A stretch of DNA of 64,000 nt from Sphingomonas sp. LC-1. GTDB lineage: Bacteria > Pseudomonadota > Alphaproteobacteria > Sphingomonadales > Sphingomonadaceae. The notes below the pieces were generated by a model, which searched no databases, had not been told where the DNA came from, and saw only the letters and a list, made by a program, of their open reading frames with translations. The position numbers and the translations under genes are program-made. The stretch is taken from assembly GCF_025371035.1 (NCBI RefSeq), contig NZ_JANZXB010000005.1, positions 124,001-188,000 of the forward strand, in the 5' to 3' direction. Numbering within the stretch: position 1 is the stretch's first letter; each line of letters opens with the position of its first letter. Positions 36,355 to 44,883 of this stretch are shown here, piece after piece.

Positions 36355-36891
36355 TCAAGCGTCGCTGCGCCAGCGTTCGACGGCCCGATCATAGCGATCC
36401 TGCGCCTCGTCCAACGCAGACTGTAAATCGCGCCGTTCGGCGGCATGACGGCGTTGCAATTCTCGGCGCTGCCGTTGGGCTTCCTCGACCCGCGCCTTGG
36501 CCTCGCCATCTTCGGCTCGGTGCCGGGACTCCGCAGCGTTCAGCGCGGCCTCCGCCTCCGTCACCGCCGTGCGGCTTGGGCGTGGTTTTGGCTTCGCTGG
36601 CTTTTTCGGCGGTGAATCAGCCTTTTGGGGGTAATCCTTATCCATTTTCGACAGCTCGGCGAATTGCTCCGCTTCGGAGCCGCGCAGGTGACGGATGACC
36701 TCGCCGGGCTTGGCCAGCGCTTCCGCGATCAACTCCGGGTCCGACACTTCGGATGCGAGGCCGCGGGCGAACAGGTCCCGCTCGCTCCCCCAGGCGCGTA
36801 GCGCGGCGGCCCGGCTTGGCGCCGCGACATAGACATCGTGGAAACCGATGGGTGTGGTGAAAACCTTCAGCTTGGGCGTCCTGGCCATCAT
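36355..36891 (-). CDS. Coiled-coil protein of unknown function next to ku
   Basis: A 178-residue protein in two parts. Residues 1-80 are a globular domain (TPKLKVFTTPIGFHDVYVAAPSR..., containing RAWGSERDLFARG and IAEALAKPGEVIRHLRG). A Pro/Lys-rich linker at about 85-105 leads into a long charged helix rich in Glu, Ala and Arg (110-175), a probable coiled coil. No signal peptide or membrane segment. AGGAGG lies just before ATG 36891; ATG 36888 is equally possible. It is divergent from ku, 64 nt away. The resemblance to TolA is only in composition. I recall similar proteins beside ku genes in related bacteria, so an end-joining accessory role is possible but unproven. Confidence 0.75.
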   Translation of the reverse strand: MMARTPKLKVFTTPIGFHDVYVAAPSRAAALRAWGSERDLFARGLASEVSDPELIAEALAKPGEVIRHLRGSEAEQFAELSKMDKDYPQKADSPPKKPAKPKPRPSRTAVTEAEAALNAAESRHRAEDGEAKARVEEAQRQRRELQRRHAAERRDLQSALDEAQDRYDRAVERWRSDA

Positions 36892-36904
36892 GCCTCCTCG
36901 GGCG

Positions 36905-36930
36905 TGAACCCGCTTTGGGTCTCGTACGTT
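36905..36930 (+). promoter_or_regulatory. Candidate EcfG-type (general stress) promoter for ku
   Basis: TGAAC (36905-36909), 17 nt, then CGTT (36927-36930) resembles the alphaproteobacterial EcfG consensus GGAAC-N16/17-CGTT with one mismatch. The predicted start would be about 20 nt before the ku ATG. Stress-sigma control of end joining is known in some rhizobia. Short motifs occur by chance, so this is tentative. Confidence 0.35.
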
Positions 36931-36955
36931 GATAATCGAGCAAGGAGAACGCTTT

Positions 36956-37837
36956 ATGGCCGCTCGCGCCTATTGGCAGGGACAGATCAAGCTCGCCTTG
37001 GTGAGCATTCCGGTCGAAATCTATTCCGCCACCCGCTCGGGCGCCACCATCTCGTTCAAGCAGATCCACGAACCTAGCGGCAAGCCGATCCATTATGAGA
37101 AGGTCGTGACCGGCATTGGTCCCGTCGACAAGGATGAGATCATGAAGGGCTATGAGGTGAAGAAGGGCGAATTTGTCCTGCTCGAACAGGATGAGATCGA
37201 CGCCGTAAAGCTCGAATCCAAACGGACCCTGGAACTGACCCAGTTCGTCGACGCGGACGCCATCGACGTGCTGTATTACGAAAAACCGTTCTTCGTCGTC
37301 CCGGCGGACGACCTGGCGAACGAAGCCTTTATCGTCCTTCGCGAGGCGTTGAAGCGCACCAAGAAGGTCGGGCTGGGCCAGTTGGCGCTGCGGGGGCGCG
37401 AATATGTCGTCAGCCTCAAACCCTCCGGGCGCGGCATGGTGCTCGAAACTCTCCGCTACGCCGATGAAATGGAAAAGGCGCAAGGCTATTTTCGCGAAAT
37501 CCCGGACGACGACCCAGATGGCGAGTTGCTGGACCTGGCGGAGGCGCTGATCGACCGGAAGAGCGCGGCGTTCCATCCGCAGGAATTTCACGATCGCTAC
37601 GTCGATGCGCTGAAGGATCTGATCGAGCGGAAACGCAAGTCGCGTGGCAAGAAGGTCATCGAGGATGATGGCGCGACCAATGCCCCAAAGGCGTCGAACG
37701 TCGTCGATCTGATGGCGGCGCTCCGTCAGTCGATGGACGGGAAGGGTGGCGGCTCGACCGCGAACAAGGCGCCGGCCAAGAAATCCGCCCCCCGCAAACG
37801 CGCGCCCGCAAAGTCGTCGGTGAAGAAGCGTGCCTGA
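36956..37837 (+). CDS. ku: Ku protein, non-homologous end joining
   Basis: Homodimeric DNA-end-binding protein that recruits LigD to double-strand breaks. The 293-residue protein has the bacterial Ku core (AYWQGQIKLALVSIPVEIY at the start, FKQIHEPSGKPI, YEVKKGEFVLLE, LTQFVDADAID, YVVSLKPSGRG) and a Lys/Ala/Pro-rich C-terminal tail (about 230-293), typical of bacterial Ku, which contributes to DNA binding and LigD stimulation. ATG 36956 has AAGGAG upstream; the open frame nine codons further is not conserved. The stop overlaps the ligD start by 8 nt, so the two are made together. Confidence 0.96.
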   Translation: MAARAYWQGQIKLALVSIPVEIYSATRSGATISFKQIHEPSGKPIHYEKVVTGIGPVDKDEIMKGYEVKKGEFVLLEQDEIDAVKLESKRTLELTQFVDADAIDVLYYEKPFFVVPADDLANEAFIVLREALKRTKKVGLGQLALRGREYVVSLKPSGRGMVLETLRYADEMEKAQGYFREIPDDDPDGELLDLAEALIDRKSAAFHPQEFHDRYVDALKDLIERKRKSRGKKVIEDDGATNAPKASNVVDLMAALRQSMDGKGGGSTANKAPAKKSAPRKRAPAKSSVKKRA

Positions 37838-40271
37838 TCGCCGCAAAGCCTCGATCGCAGCGGCGGAGAGCGATAGGCTGGCGATCTACAACGCCAAGCG
37901 GGATTTTTCGCGAACGCCGGAACCGGCCGGGGCGCTGGCGCACGGTCACGCCAACAGCTTCATCGTGCAGAAGCATGATGCCACCCGGCTGCATTGGGAT
38001 TTCCGTCTGGAAGTGGACGGTGTGCTGAAAAGCTGGGCGGTCACACGTGGCCCAAGCCTGGACCCCAATGAAAAGCGTCTGGCGGTGCGGACCGAGGATC
38101 ACCCGCTTTCCTATTCCGATTTCGAGGGGGTCATTCCTAAGGGAGAATATGGCGGCGGAACGGTGATGCTTTGGGACCGGGGCACATGGTCGCCTGTCGC
38201 GGGCAAGTCGGCCGCCGATCTCGCTAAAGGGCATCTCCATTTCGTATTGGACGGCGAACGCATGCGCGGCGAGTGGATGCTGATCCGCTTGAAACCGCGG
38301 GGCCGGGAAAAGCGCGAGAATTGGCTACTGCGCAAGGTCGAGGATGACTTCGCGGGCGCGACCGATGCGCTCGTCGAAGAGGGGCTGACCAGCGTCGCTT
38401 CCGGCCGGACCATGGCCGAGATTTCAGACGGGAAGGCGGCGAAGGCTAAGGCCCCGCCGAAACGGATCAAACGGAACGTCAAGAGAGCCGTGGCAATGCC
38501 GGGTTTTCGCGAGCCACAACTCTGCACCTTGCGCGATACGGTTCCCACCGGGGACGCCTGGCTCCATGAGATCAAGTTCGACGGCTACAGGGTCATGATC
38601 GCCACAGGGGGCGGGAAAGCGACGATCTTCACGCGGACCGGGCTGGACTGGACCGACAAATTCCCGGCGATCGCAAAGGCTGCCGCGCGCCTCCCCGCGG
38701 CGGCCCTGATCGACGGTGAAGTCGTGGCCTTCAAAGACGGCCGCCCCGATTTTTCGGCTCTGAAGACCGCCATCAGCGAAGGTGGCGAGATGGTTTTCAT
38801 GGCCTTCGACCTGATCGAACAGGATGGCGACGACATCGGCGAGTTATCGACACTTGATCGCAAGGAGCGGCTTCGTGCGCTGCTGAACGACGCGCCGAAC
38901 GCCATCCGTTTCGCGGAACACGTCATCGGGAAGGGGGAAGCCCTGCTCGAGCAAATGTGTCGAGACGGATTGGAAGGGGTCGTGTCCAAGCGTGCGGACG
39001 CGCCCTATCGCTCGGGCCGCGCCAGGGCCTGGATCAAGGTGAAATGCGTTCAGCGTGGCCGTTTTCGGATCGTCGGGTGGTTGCCGTCCGACAAGCGTCG
39101 CGGGTTTCGATCGCTCTTGCTGGGGCAGGAAGGGCCGGGGGGTCTTGCCTATGCAGGGAAGGTCGGAACGGGCTTCGATACGACGGGCATGGATGCGATC
39201 GTCGGGAAATTGAAACGACTGGAGCGCACGACGGCAACCGTCGACGCCCCCCGCGCGATGGTTCGCGGTGCGCATTGGGTGACGCCCAGCCTGGCGGCCG
39301 ACATAGCCTATGCGGAAGTGACACCTGACGGACTGCTGCGCCATGCCAGTTTTCTGGGGCTAGGCAGTGAACCGGGCCGTGAAGATGCACCAGAACCCGC
39401 CGACGGCGAAACCAGTGTGAAGGTGACGCATCCCGACCGCATCATCTTTCCAGACGGTGATATCACCAAAGGGCAACTCGCGGAATATTATGCCAGGATG
39501 GCCGGGTTGATGCTGCCCTTCATCGGCGATCGTCCGATCAGCTTGGTTCGCTGTCCGCAGGGCAGGGCGCGGAAATGCTTTTTCCAAAAGCACGACGCCG
39601 GCAGCTTCGGGGAGCATGTCCACCGCGTGCCGATCCGCGACAAGGACGGCAAGAGCGACGATTATCTTTACGTGAAAGACGCCGACGGCCTGGTCGCCTG
39701 CGTACAAATGGGGGCCATTGAGTTCCATGGATGGGGCTCGCGGGTCGCCACCTTGGAGAAATCCGACCGAATGGTGTTCGATCTGGACCCGGACGAGGGC
39801 CTGGCCTTCACCGACACCAAGAAGGCGGCCGAGCACCTAAAGGAGCAACTGGCGGAGGTCGGCCTCACCAGCTTCCCGATGTTATCGGGGGGCAAGGGCG
39901 TGCATGTGGTCGTACCGCTTCAGCCCCTTGCCGAATGGGCCGAGGTCAAGAGCTTCGCCGAACGGTTTGCCCGCGCTCTGGCCGCTCTGGAGCCCGATCG
40001 CTTCGTCGCGACCATGTCCAAAGCCAGTCGCAAGGGCCGCATCTTCATCGACTGGCTTCGCAATCAACGCGGCAGCACCGCGGTGATGCCCTATTCTGCC
40101 AGGGCGAGAAATGGCGCACCGGTGGCAGTGCCGGTCTCATGGACCGAATTGCGCGATATCGAGACCGCGGCGGCCTGGACGATCCATGACGCTGCCGCCC
40201 TGATCGAGCGTGCTTCCGGAAGGGCGCTGTCTGGCTGGGGCTTGGCCAGCCAGACGCTGCCGGAACTGTGA
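37830..40271 (+). CDS. ligD: Multifunctional DNA ligase D
   Basis: The 813-residue end-joining enzyme has three domains in the order phosphoesterase, ligase, polymerase. The phosphoesterase domain (about 20-190) contains FIVQKHDATRLHWDFRLE and the GEYGGG loop. The ATP-dependent ligase domain (about 225-520) has the adenylated Lys249 in EIKFDGYR and motif IV DGLEGVVSKR. The primase-like polymerase domain (about 535-813) has the metal-binding D651-L-D653 in VFDLDPDEG and SGGKGVHVV. All catalytic motifs look intact. GTG 37830 lies inside the end of ku (8-nt overlap). It ends 4 nt from the convergent reductase gene. Confidence 0.96.
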   Translation: MPDRRKASIAAAESDRLAIYNAKRDFSRTPEPAGALAHGHANSFIVQKHDATRLHWDFRLEVDGVLKSWAVTRGPSLDPNEKRLAVRTEDHPLSYSDFEGVIPKGEYGGGTVMLWDRGTWSPVAGKSAADLAKGHLHFVLDGERMRGEWMLIRLKPRGREKRENWLLRKVEDDFAGATDALVEEGLTSVASGRTMAEISDGKAAKAKAPPKRIKRNVKRAVAMPGFREPQLCTLRDTVPTGDAWLHEIKFDGYRVMIATGGGKATIFTRTGLDWTDKFPAIAKAAARLPAAALIDGEVVAFKDGRPDFSALKTAISEGGEMVFMAFDLIEQDGDDIGELSTLDRKERLRALLNDAPNAIRFAEHVIGKGEALLEQMCRDGLEGVVSKRADAPYRSGRARAWIKVKCVQRGRFRIVGWLPSDKRRGFRSLLLGQEGPGGLAYAGKVGTGFDTTGMDAIVGKLKRLERTTATVDAPRAMVRGAHWVTPSLAADIAYAEVTPDGLLRHASFLGLGSEPGREDAPEPADGETSVKVTHPDRIIFPDGDITKGQLAEYYARMAGLMLPFIGDRPISLVRCPQGRARKCFFQKHDAGSFGEHVHRVPIRDKDGKSDDYLYVKDADGLVACVQMGAIEFHGWGSRVATLEKSDRMVFDLDPDEGLAFTDTKKAAEHLKEQLAEVGLTSFPMLSGGKGVHVVVPLQPLAEWAEVKSFAERFARALAALEPDRFVATMSKASRKGRIFIDWLRNQRGSTAVMPYSARARNGAPVAVPVSWTELRDIETAAAWTIHDAAALIERASGRALSGWGLASQTLPEL

Positions 40272-40275
40272 CGGC

Positions 40276-41337
40276 TCAGGGGATCAGACGGTCGGCCCGG
40301 AGCCGTTCGAACAGGGCGAAGAACGCATCGTCCGTCGGTTGATACGCCGTGAAGCCAAGACGGCGGCTCTTGCTCATGTCCGTCACCACTTCGATCGGGC
40401 GGCCCAGATCCGCGTCGGTATGCCAGGGTGATGCCAAACGGTTGAGGTCAAACTCCGCCAGCCCCTCTCGCTCGGCAATCCGACGCCACAGCGGCGCATC
40501 GTCTACCATCTGCCGCTCGAGCGGACGCACGACGCCATCGAACAGCGCGGGCTCCAGGCCGAACCACTGCGCAATGCGGCCCCACATCCACTGCCAACGG
40601 AAGACGTCGCCGTTGACGACGTTGAAAGCCTCGTCATGTGCCGCCTCCGTTTCGGTCGCCCAAAGCAGATGGCGGGCCAACTGACCCGCATCGGTCATGT
40701 CCGTCAGGCCGGCCCATTGCGCCGCCGAACCCGGAAAAGTGAAGGGACGGCCTGTTTCACGGCATAAGGTGGCATAGACGGCCAGCGTCGTGCCCATGTT
40801 CATCGCGTTGCCAACCGCTAGGCCGATTACCGTGTGCGGCCTGTGGACGCTCCACGTAAAACCATCGCGGGCGGCGGCGGCGAACACCTCGTCCTCCTGC
40901 GCATAATAGAAATTCTCGACGTCCAGGCGCCCCTGTTCCTCGCGAAAGGGGGTCTGCGGAAGCGTCCCCTTGCCATAGGCTTCGAACGGACCGAGATAAT
41001 GTTTGAGACCGGTGACCAGCGCGACGTGGCGCGGGCGGTTCGGCTTCGGTAGGCCGTCCAAAAGGTTGCGGACCATCGCACCGTTGACCCGGATATTCTC
41101 CGCTTCGCTATCCTGCCGCAGCCATGTCGTGATGAACACGGCATCGGGGTCCAGATCGCGCAATGCTTCGGCTGTAGCGTGAGCGTTCAGAAGGTCTGCC
41201 GCGACTGGTTCGACGCCCGCCTGCGCGGTCGGACGCCGGGCAAGGCCGTGGACCTTCCAGCCCTGCTCCACGAGCAACCGAGCCGTCGCGCTGCCCACGA
41301 TCCCGCTAGCGCCCACCACCAATGCCGTCTTAGCCAT
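40276..41337 (-). CDS. PRISE-type SDR (progesterone 5-beta-reductase/iridoid-synthase-like)
   Basis: A 353-residue atypical extended short-chain dehydrogenase that uses NADPH, usually to reduce activated C=C bonds. The Rossmann motif VVGASGIVGSATA is at the N-terminus. The family-specific catalytic pair is present with the right spacing: Lys112 in VTGLKHYLGPF and Tyr144 in NFYYAQED, matching Lys147 and Tyr179 of plant progesterone 5-beta-reductase. ATG 41337 fits the family start. It is divergent from an HxlR regulator 91 nt away, so it is probably controlled by it, perhaps in response to an enone or aldehyde electrophile. Natural substrate is unknown. Confidence 0.9.
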   Translation of the reverse strand: MAKTALVVGASGIVGSATARLLVEQGWKVHGLARRPTAQAGVEPVAADLLNAHATAEALRDLDPDAVFITTWLRQDSEAENIRVNGAMVRNLLDGLPKPNRPRHVALVTGLKHYLGPFEAYGKGTLPQTPFREEQGRLDVENFYYAQEDEVFAAAARDGFTWSVHRPHTVIGLAVGNAMNMGTTLAVYATLCRETGRPFTFPGSAAQWAGLTDMTDAGQLARHLLWATETEAAHDEAFNVVNGDVFRWQWMWGRIAQWFGLEPALFDGVVRPLERQMVDDAPLWRRIAEREGLAEFDLNRLASPWHTDADLGRPIEVVTDMSKSRRLGFTAYQPTDDAFFALFERLRADRLIP

Positions 41338-41390
41338 GAATAACTCCACTTTGCGAACAAGTTAGGCATAGCTGGACAGGGCTTCCAGAA

Positions 41391-41407
41391 GGCACCATTT
41401 GGTGACC
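41391..41407. promoter_or_regulatory. Candidate HxlR operator
   Basis: GGCACCATTTGGTGACC forms an imperfect inverted repeat (core CACC-N4-GGTG) in the 91-nt divergent gap between the reductase and the HxlR gene. Its position suits a site for autoregulation and control of the reductase. Only one such site is seen. Confidence 0.35.
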
Positions 41408-41428
41408 CAGGCACCAGGGAGTAACCAT

Positions 41429-41809
41429 ATGCAACCCGGATCACCGGATGAGGAATGGCGCGAAGACTGCGCGCCGCGCCGCATTCTGGAGTTGTTCGCC
41501 ACCAAATGGACCAGCATGATCCTTCACACGCTTCACGCCCGGCATGAAGGGGCGGCGCGGACCGGCGCCTTGCTGCGAAGCCTTCCCGGCATCTCGAAGA
41601 AGATGCTGACCCAAACGGTCCGCGACATGGAGGCGAGCGGCTTGATCAGCCGCCATGTCCATAGCGCCATCCCGCCGATGGTCGAGTATAAGCTGACCGA
41701 ATTGGGCCAGCGCTTCGTCGAGCCGGTCGAGATGCTGTATGGCTGGGGCAGGGACAATAAGGATGCGCTGGATCGCCTCGTCCCTCGCGCAACGTCGCGG
41801 CGAAGCTAG
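41429..41809 (+). CDS. HxlR family transcriptional regulator
   Basis: A 126-residue winged-helix regulator. The HxlR pattern runs through residues 11-115: CAPRRILELFATKWTSMIL with the conserved cysteine near the start, RSLPGISKKMLTQTVRDMEASGLISR as the recognition helix and following helix, and YKLTELG in the wing. Family members sense aldehydes or other electrophiles, often through that cysteine. ATG 41429 has AGGGAG at a slightly long distance. It is divergent from the PRISE-type reductase, the probable target gene. Its stop overlaps that of the convergent oxidoreductase gene. Confidence 0.92.
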   Translation: MQPGSPDEEWREDCAPRRILELFATKWTSMILHTLHARHEGAARTGALLRSLPGISKKMLTQTVRDMEASGLISRHVHSAIPPMVEYKLTELGQRFVEPVEMLYGWGRDNKDALDRLVPRATSRRS

Positions 41810-42708
41810 GCGACCGACTGCTCGGCCTGGAGGGTCGCCACCTCGCAAAGCGTGTGGGTGGCCAGAATGTCGTCGGCACGTGTAGGCCGTCCCTCGCGGA
41901 CCGCCGACAGGAAATCGGAGCACATTGCGTCGAAACCACGCTGTTGCCCGACTGACGTCCAGTCACCCCGGCGCTCATGACATTCGGTCCCGTCCAGGCG
42001 AATTCGGTCCGAGATATTCAGCACGGATTGCCGCAGACCGTTTCCGATCACGTCCAGCCGTTCCTCGTTCAGCCCGCTATCGCGGTGCATGGTCCCGATC
42101 GCGGTGAAGCCTTCGCCCGCCAATGTCAGGATGATGGCAGATAGTGATCCGCCTTCGCCATGGACCTCAATGCTATGACGGGTCACCGATGACGGTGCGA
42201 GAAACAGCAGCGTATCGATGACATGGATGAAATCGTCGAAGATCACGCGGCGCGGCACATCCGGTTGGCGGTGGCGGTGCTTCTCCATCATGATCAGGTT
42301 CGCCCCCGACCCCTTGAGCGCGGTATAGGCGGGTGCGAACCGGCGGTTGAAACCGACGGCCAACAATGTCCTTTGACGCTCCGCCAAAGCCACCAGCTGC
42401 TCGGCCTCCGCCAGATTGTCGGCCAAGGGCTTGTCGACGAATGTCGGGATGCGGCGATCGAGCAAGTGTCGCACCAAGGACGGATGCGCCTCGGTTGCGG
42501 CATGGACGAAGGCGGCGTCGAAATGCCCGCTGGCCATCGCATCGTCCAGGCTGGAATAGGTGCCAACGGCGTGAAAGGCGCGTCCGGCTTCCGTCAGGGT
42601 TCGCGCGTTGCGGGTGGCGAGGTGCAGCTCGACATCGGGGCGGGTCGCCAGAACGGGCAGATAGGCCTTGTGGGCGATGTCGCCCAAACCAATGACTAGC
42701 ACGCGCAT
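41806..42708 (-). CDS. Gfo/Idh/MocA family oxidoreductase
   Basis: A 300-residue NAD(P)-dependent sugar or sugar-acid dehydrogenase. The N-terminal Rossmann motif is VIGLGDIAHKAYLPVL, the cofactor/catalytic motif is FVDKPLADNLAEAEQL near 90-105 (the E/D-K-P motif of the family), and FNRRFAPAY follows. The C-terminal half is the substrate-binding alpha/beta domain with FDDFIHVIDTLLFL. The protein is shorter than many members (about 330-380). No operon partner; the stop overlaps the HxlR stop by 4 nt. Substrate unknown. Confidence 0.88.
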   Translation of the reverse strand: MRVLVIGLGDIAHKAYLPVLATRPDVELHLATRNARTLTEAGRAFHAVGTYSSLDDAMASGHFDAAFVHAATEAHPSLVRHLLDRRIPTFVDKPLADNLAEAEQLVALAERQRTLLAVGFNRRFAPAYTALKGSGANLIMMEKHRHRQPDVPRRVIFDDFIHVIDTLLFLAPSSVTRHSIEVHGEGGSLSAIILTLAGEGFTAIGTMHRDSGLNEERLDVIGNGLRQSVLNISDRIRLDGTECHERRGDWTSVGQQRGFDAMCSDFLSAVREGRPTRADDILATHTLCEVATLQAEQSVA

Positions 42709-42780
42709 ATCCGTCTCCTAGCTCCTCTTCGGGAGCCATGACGGATTGCGTCCGCAGGCCCGAATGTCTACCAAATCCCG

Positions 42781-43353
42781 GTGCACTCTATCCCAACCGA
42801 TCCCATCGAGGCGCGTGTCAAATTGTGCGACGCGCTGGACCGTATTGGGGCGGAGGATCAGGACGCGCTCAGCGAATTATACCGAATGACATCCGCCAAG
42901 CTGTTCGGCATCTGCCTTCGGATATGCGGTGATCGCAGTTCCGCCGAGGATGTCCTGCACGACGTTTACACCACCATCTGGAAACGGGCAGGGGCGTTTC
43001 AACCGGGGCAGGCGAGCCCCATGGCCTGGCTCGCCACCATCGCACGCAACCGCTCAATCGACTGGGTGCGCGCGCGTCGCAAAAGGCCGACCTCGCCGAT
43101 AGACGCCGCCGCCGAGATCGCGGATGACTCACCCGATCAGTCCCTGACCGTCGAGCGAACGGAGACGGCACAACGGCTTCACGAATGCCTCGAAGCATTG
43201 GAAGTCCGCCAACGCGACGCGATCCGAACCGCGTTCTTCGACGGCAAGACCTATGCCGAACTGGCCGATGCGAAGGGCGTGCCGCTGAGCACGATGAAGA
43301 CATGGGTCCGGCGAGGCCTGATGCAATTGCGGGGGTGCGTCGGTGACGACTGA
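42781..43353 (+). CDS. ECF RNA polymerase sigma factor
   Basis: A 190-residue extracytoplasmic-function sigma factor. Region 2 spans about 28-95 (LSELYRMTSAKLFGICLRI, SAEDVLHDVYTTIWKRA, PMAWLATIARNRSIDWVRARR) and region 4 about 130-185 (LEVRQRDAIRTAFFDGKTYAELADAKGVPLSTMKTWVRRGL). The start is GTG 42781. The downstream anti-sigma gene begins inside its last codons (11-nt overlap), the usual arrangement for such pairs, which resemble SigK/RskA. The stimulus and regulon are not visible; I could not identify a convincing autoregulatory promoter in the 72-nt gap upstream. Confidence 0.93.
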   Translation: MHSIPTDPIEARVKLCDALDRIGAEDQDALSELYRMTSAKLFGICLRICGDRSSAEDVLHDVYTTIWKRAGAFQPGQASPMAWLATIARNRSIDWVRARRKRPTSPIDAAAEIADDSPDQSLTVERTETAQRLHECLEALEVRQRDAIRTAFFDGKTYAELADAKGVPLSTMKTWVRRGLMQLRGCVGDD

Positions 43354-44014
43354 TCCCGATATGATGGCCGGCGAACTGGTGCTGGGGCTGCTCGATGGCG
43401 AGGAACGCGCAGCCGCGCTTCGTCGGATCTTGTCCGACCCGCATTTCGCGGCGGAGGTTGAATGGTGGCGCAATCACTTCGCCCATCTCTTCGACGATTA
43501 TCGTCCCGCAGATGCGCCTGCCCATATCACAGCGCAGATCGTCGCTGCGCCTGCCGCCAAGCCGCGCACGCCGATATGGGCGACCGCCTCGGCCGCAGTC
43601 GCGATCGCTGCCATATTGCTGCTGTTCCTGTTGCCACGCCCCGAGCCGGTATCACTTCCGCTTCCTGAGGCTCGCTCACCCAATCTGATGATCGCGGCGC
43701 TGGCCCCGGAGGCAAAGGACGCCAAGCCGATCGGCACGACGGTGAATATGGATCGCGGCGAGCTCCGCATCGCAGGCAATGCGCTGGCCCCGGAGGGCAA
43801 GATCGCGCAGCTTTGGGTGCTTCGCGAAGGAAAACCTTACTCGCTGGGTCTGTTGAACAGAGACGGTGCGACGCGCATCATCGTTCCGACCGCCCGTCGC
43901 CAAGACCTTCGGACCGGCGCGGTACTCGCCATTTCGATCGAACCGCCAGGAGGATCGCCCGAACCGACCCCGACAGGTCCGGTTGTGGCCACTGGCACCT
44001 TGGCGACGACTTGA
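43343..44014 (+). CDS. Anti-sigma factor, RskA-type, single membrane helix
   Basis: A 223-residue partner of the upstream ECF sigma factor. The N-terminal cytoplasmic part (1-70) has the GELVLGLLDGEERAAALRRIL and FAAEVEWWRNHFAHLF segments of the RskA group. There is no H-x3-C-x2-C zinc motif. One membrane helix follows at about 78-97 (WATASAAVAIAAILLLFLLP). The periplasmic C-terminal domain (about 110-223) includes the LWVLREGKPYSLGLL segment typical of the RskA domain. Start GTG 43343 overlaps the sigma gene. Signalling probably involves regulated proteolysis, as in RskA. It ends 3 nt from the convergent gene. Confidence 0.9.
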   Translation: MTTDPDMMAGELVLGLLDGEERAAALRRILSDPHFAAEVEWWRNHFAHLFDDYRPADAPAHITAQIVAAPAAKPRTPIWATASAAVAIAAILLLFLLPRPEPVSLPLPEARSPNLMIAALAPEAKDAKPIGTTVNMDRGELRIAGNALAPEGKIAQLWVLREGKPYSLGLLNRDGATRIIVPTARRQDLRTGAVLAISIEPPGGSPEPTPTGPVVATGTLATT

Positions 44015-44017
44015 CGA

Positions 44018-44827
44018 TCAGAAGAGCAACGCGCCACCGGTCACGAGACGCAAGCCCGGTGACGCGTGATTGAGTCCAGCAACAGCGAGAATGTCGAGTT
44101 GCATGACCTTTGTCGGCCGCCATGCGGCGGATAGCGCGGCAAGCGCCATGGTCTCATGCTGGTCGGGTTCGTCATCCCGCTCCAGCGATAGTTCGGCGGT
44201 GGCGGTGACCTTCTCGGTGAACTTGTATCGCAGGCCGGTAATCTCGCTATAGGCCAGATGACGGCCCATGCCGGATTCATTGGCCGCAGCATCGGCCTCT
44301 CCGGTCAGCGCAATCGCAAGCTTTTCGGTCAGTTCATATTGGACGGGGACGATGACGCCCGTCGACCAGGTGCCTTCGCCGACAGGGTAGCGCCCTGTCG
44401 GGGCGGTGAAGAATGCCTGCACGCCCGCCGAGAAGGCCTTGCCCTTCTGCCCGGCCAGATGCTGGCGGATCGCGAATGTCATGTCGCCGGTACCGGTGAT
44501 GGTATCGACGCTGCCATCCGTCTTGTCCCGCGTGCGGTCGTGGCCGTAACCGACCCAGTCGAATTGCAACTCGGTATTCTTGCCGATCCCGACGCGGGTC
44601 AAAATATCCGCCGTGATGATCCGATCGTCACGCTGATCGGATTGATCGTCGCGTTGCCAGTCCAGGGTCGAGACCTCGACATGGACGCGGCCGGGCTCGG
44701 TGGTGCAGCTTGAGCCGCCAATGCTGGGCCGGGTGGGACAGAAGCGGGGCTCATCGTCTTCGGCAAGAGCGGGGGCAGCCGCCGCAACAGCCATGATGCC
44801 CAACAACCCCATCACTGTTCTTCGCAT
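44018..44827 (-). CDS. Outer-membrane beta-barrel-type protein (transporter family)
   Basis: A 269-residue exported protein with a signal peptide ending at ALA. The body alternates beta-strand-like stretches (LTRVGIGKNTELQFDWVGYG, GDMTFAIRQHLAG, AFSAGVQAFFTAPTG, KFTEKVTATAELSLERD), matching the small barrel family often annotated as transporter or phenol-degradation MetA-like protein. It ends in GGALLF, and the final Phe is typical of barrel insertion signals. Two cysteines near the start of the mature part may form a disulfide. ATG 44827 has AGGGGGTGA upstream. The function of this family is poorly defined. Confidence 0.75.
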   Translation of the reverse strand: MRRTVMGLLGIMAVAAAAPALAEDDEPRFCPTRPSIGGSSCTTEPGRVHVEVSTLDWQRDDQSDQRDDRIITADILTRVGIGKNTELQFDWVGYGHDRTRDKTDGSVDTITGTGDMTFAIRQHLAGQKGKAFSAGVQAFFTAPTGRYPVGEGTWSTGVIVPVQYELTEKLAIALTGEADAAANESGMGRHLAYSEITGLRYKFTEKVTATAELSLERDDEPDQHETMALAALSAAWRPTKVMQLDILAVAGLNHASPGLRLVTGGALLF

Positions 44828-44883
44828 GATCACCCCCTAACTGCCTGAATTACCTGCCGCTTTGGCTAGCAGGGCGCAACGCG

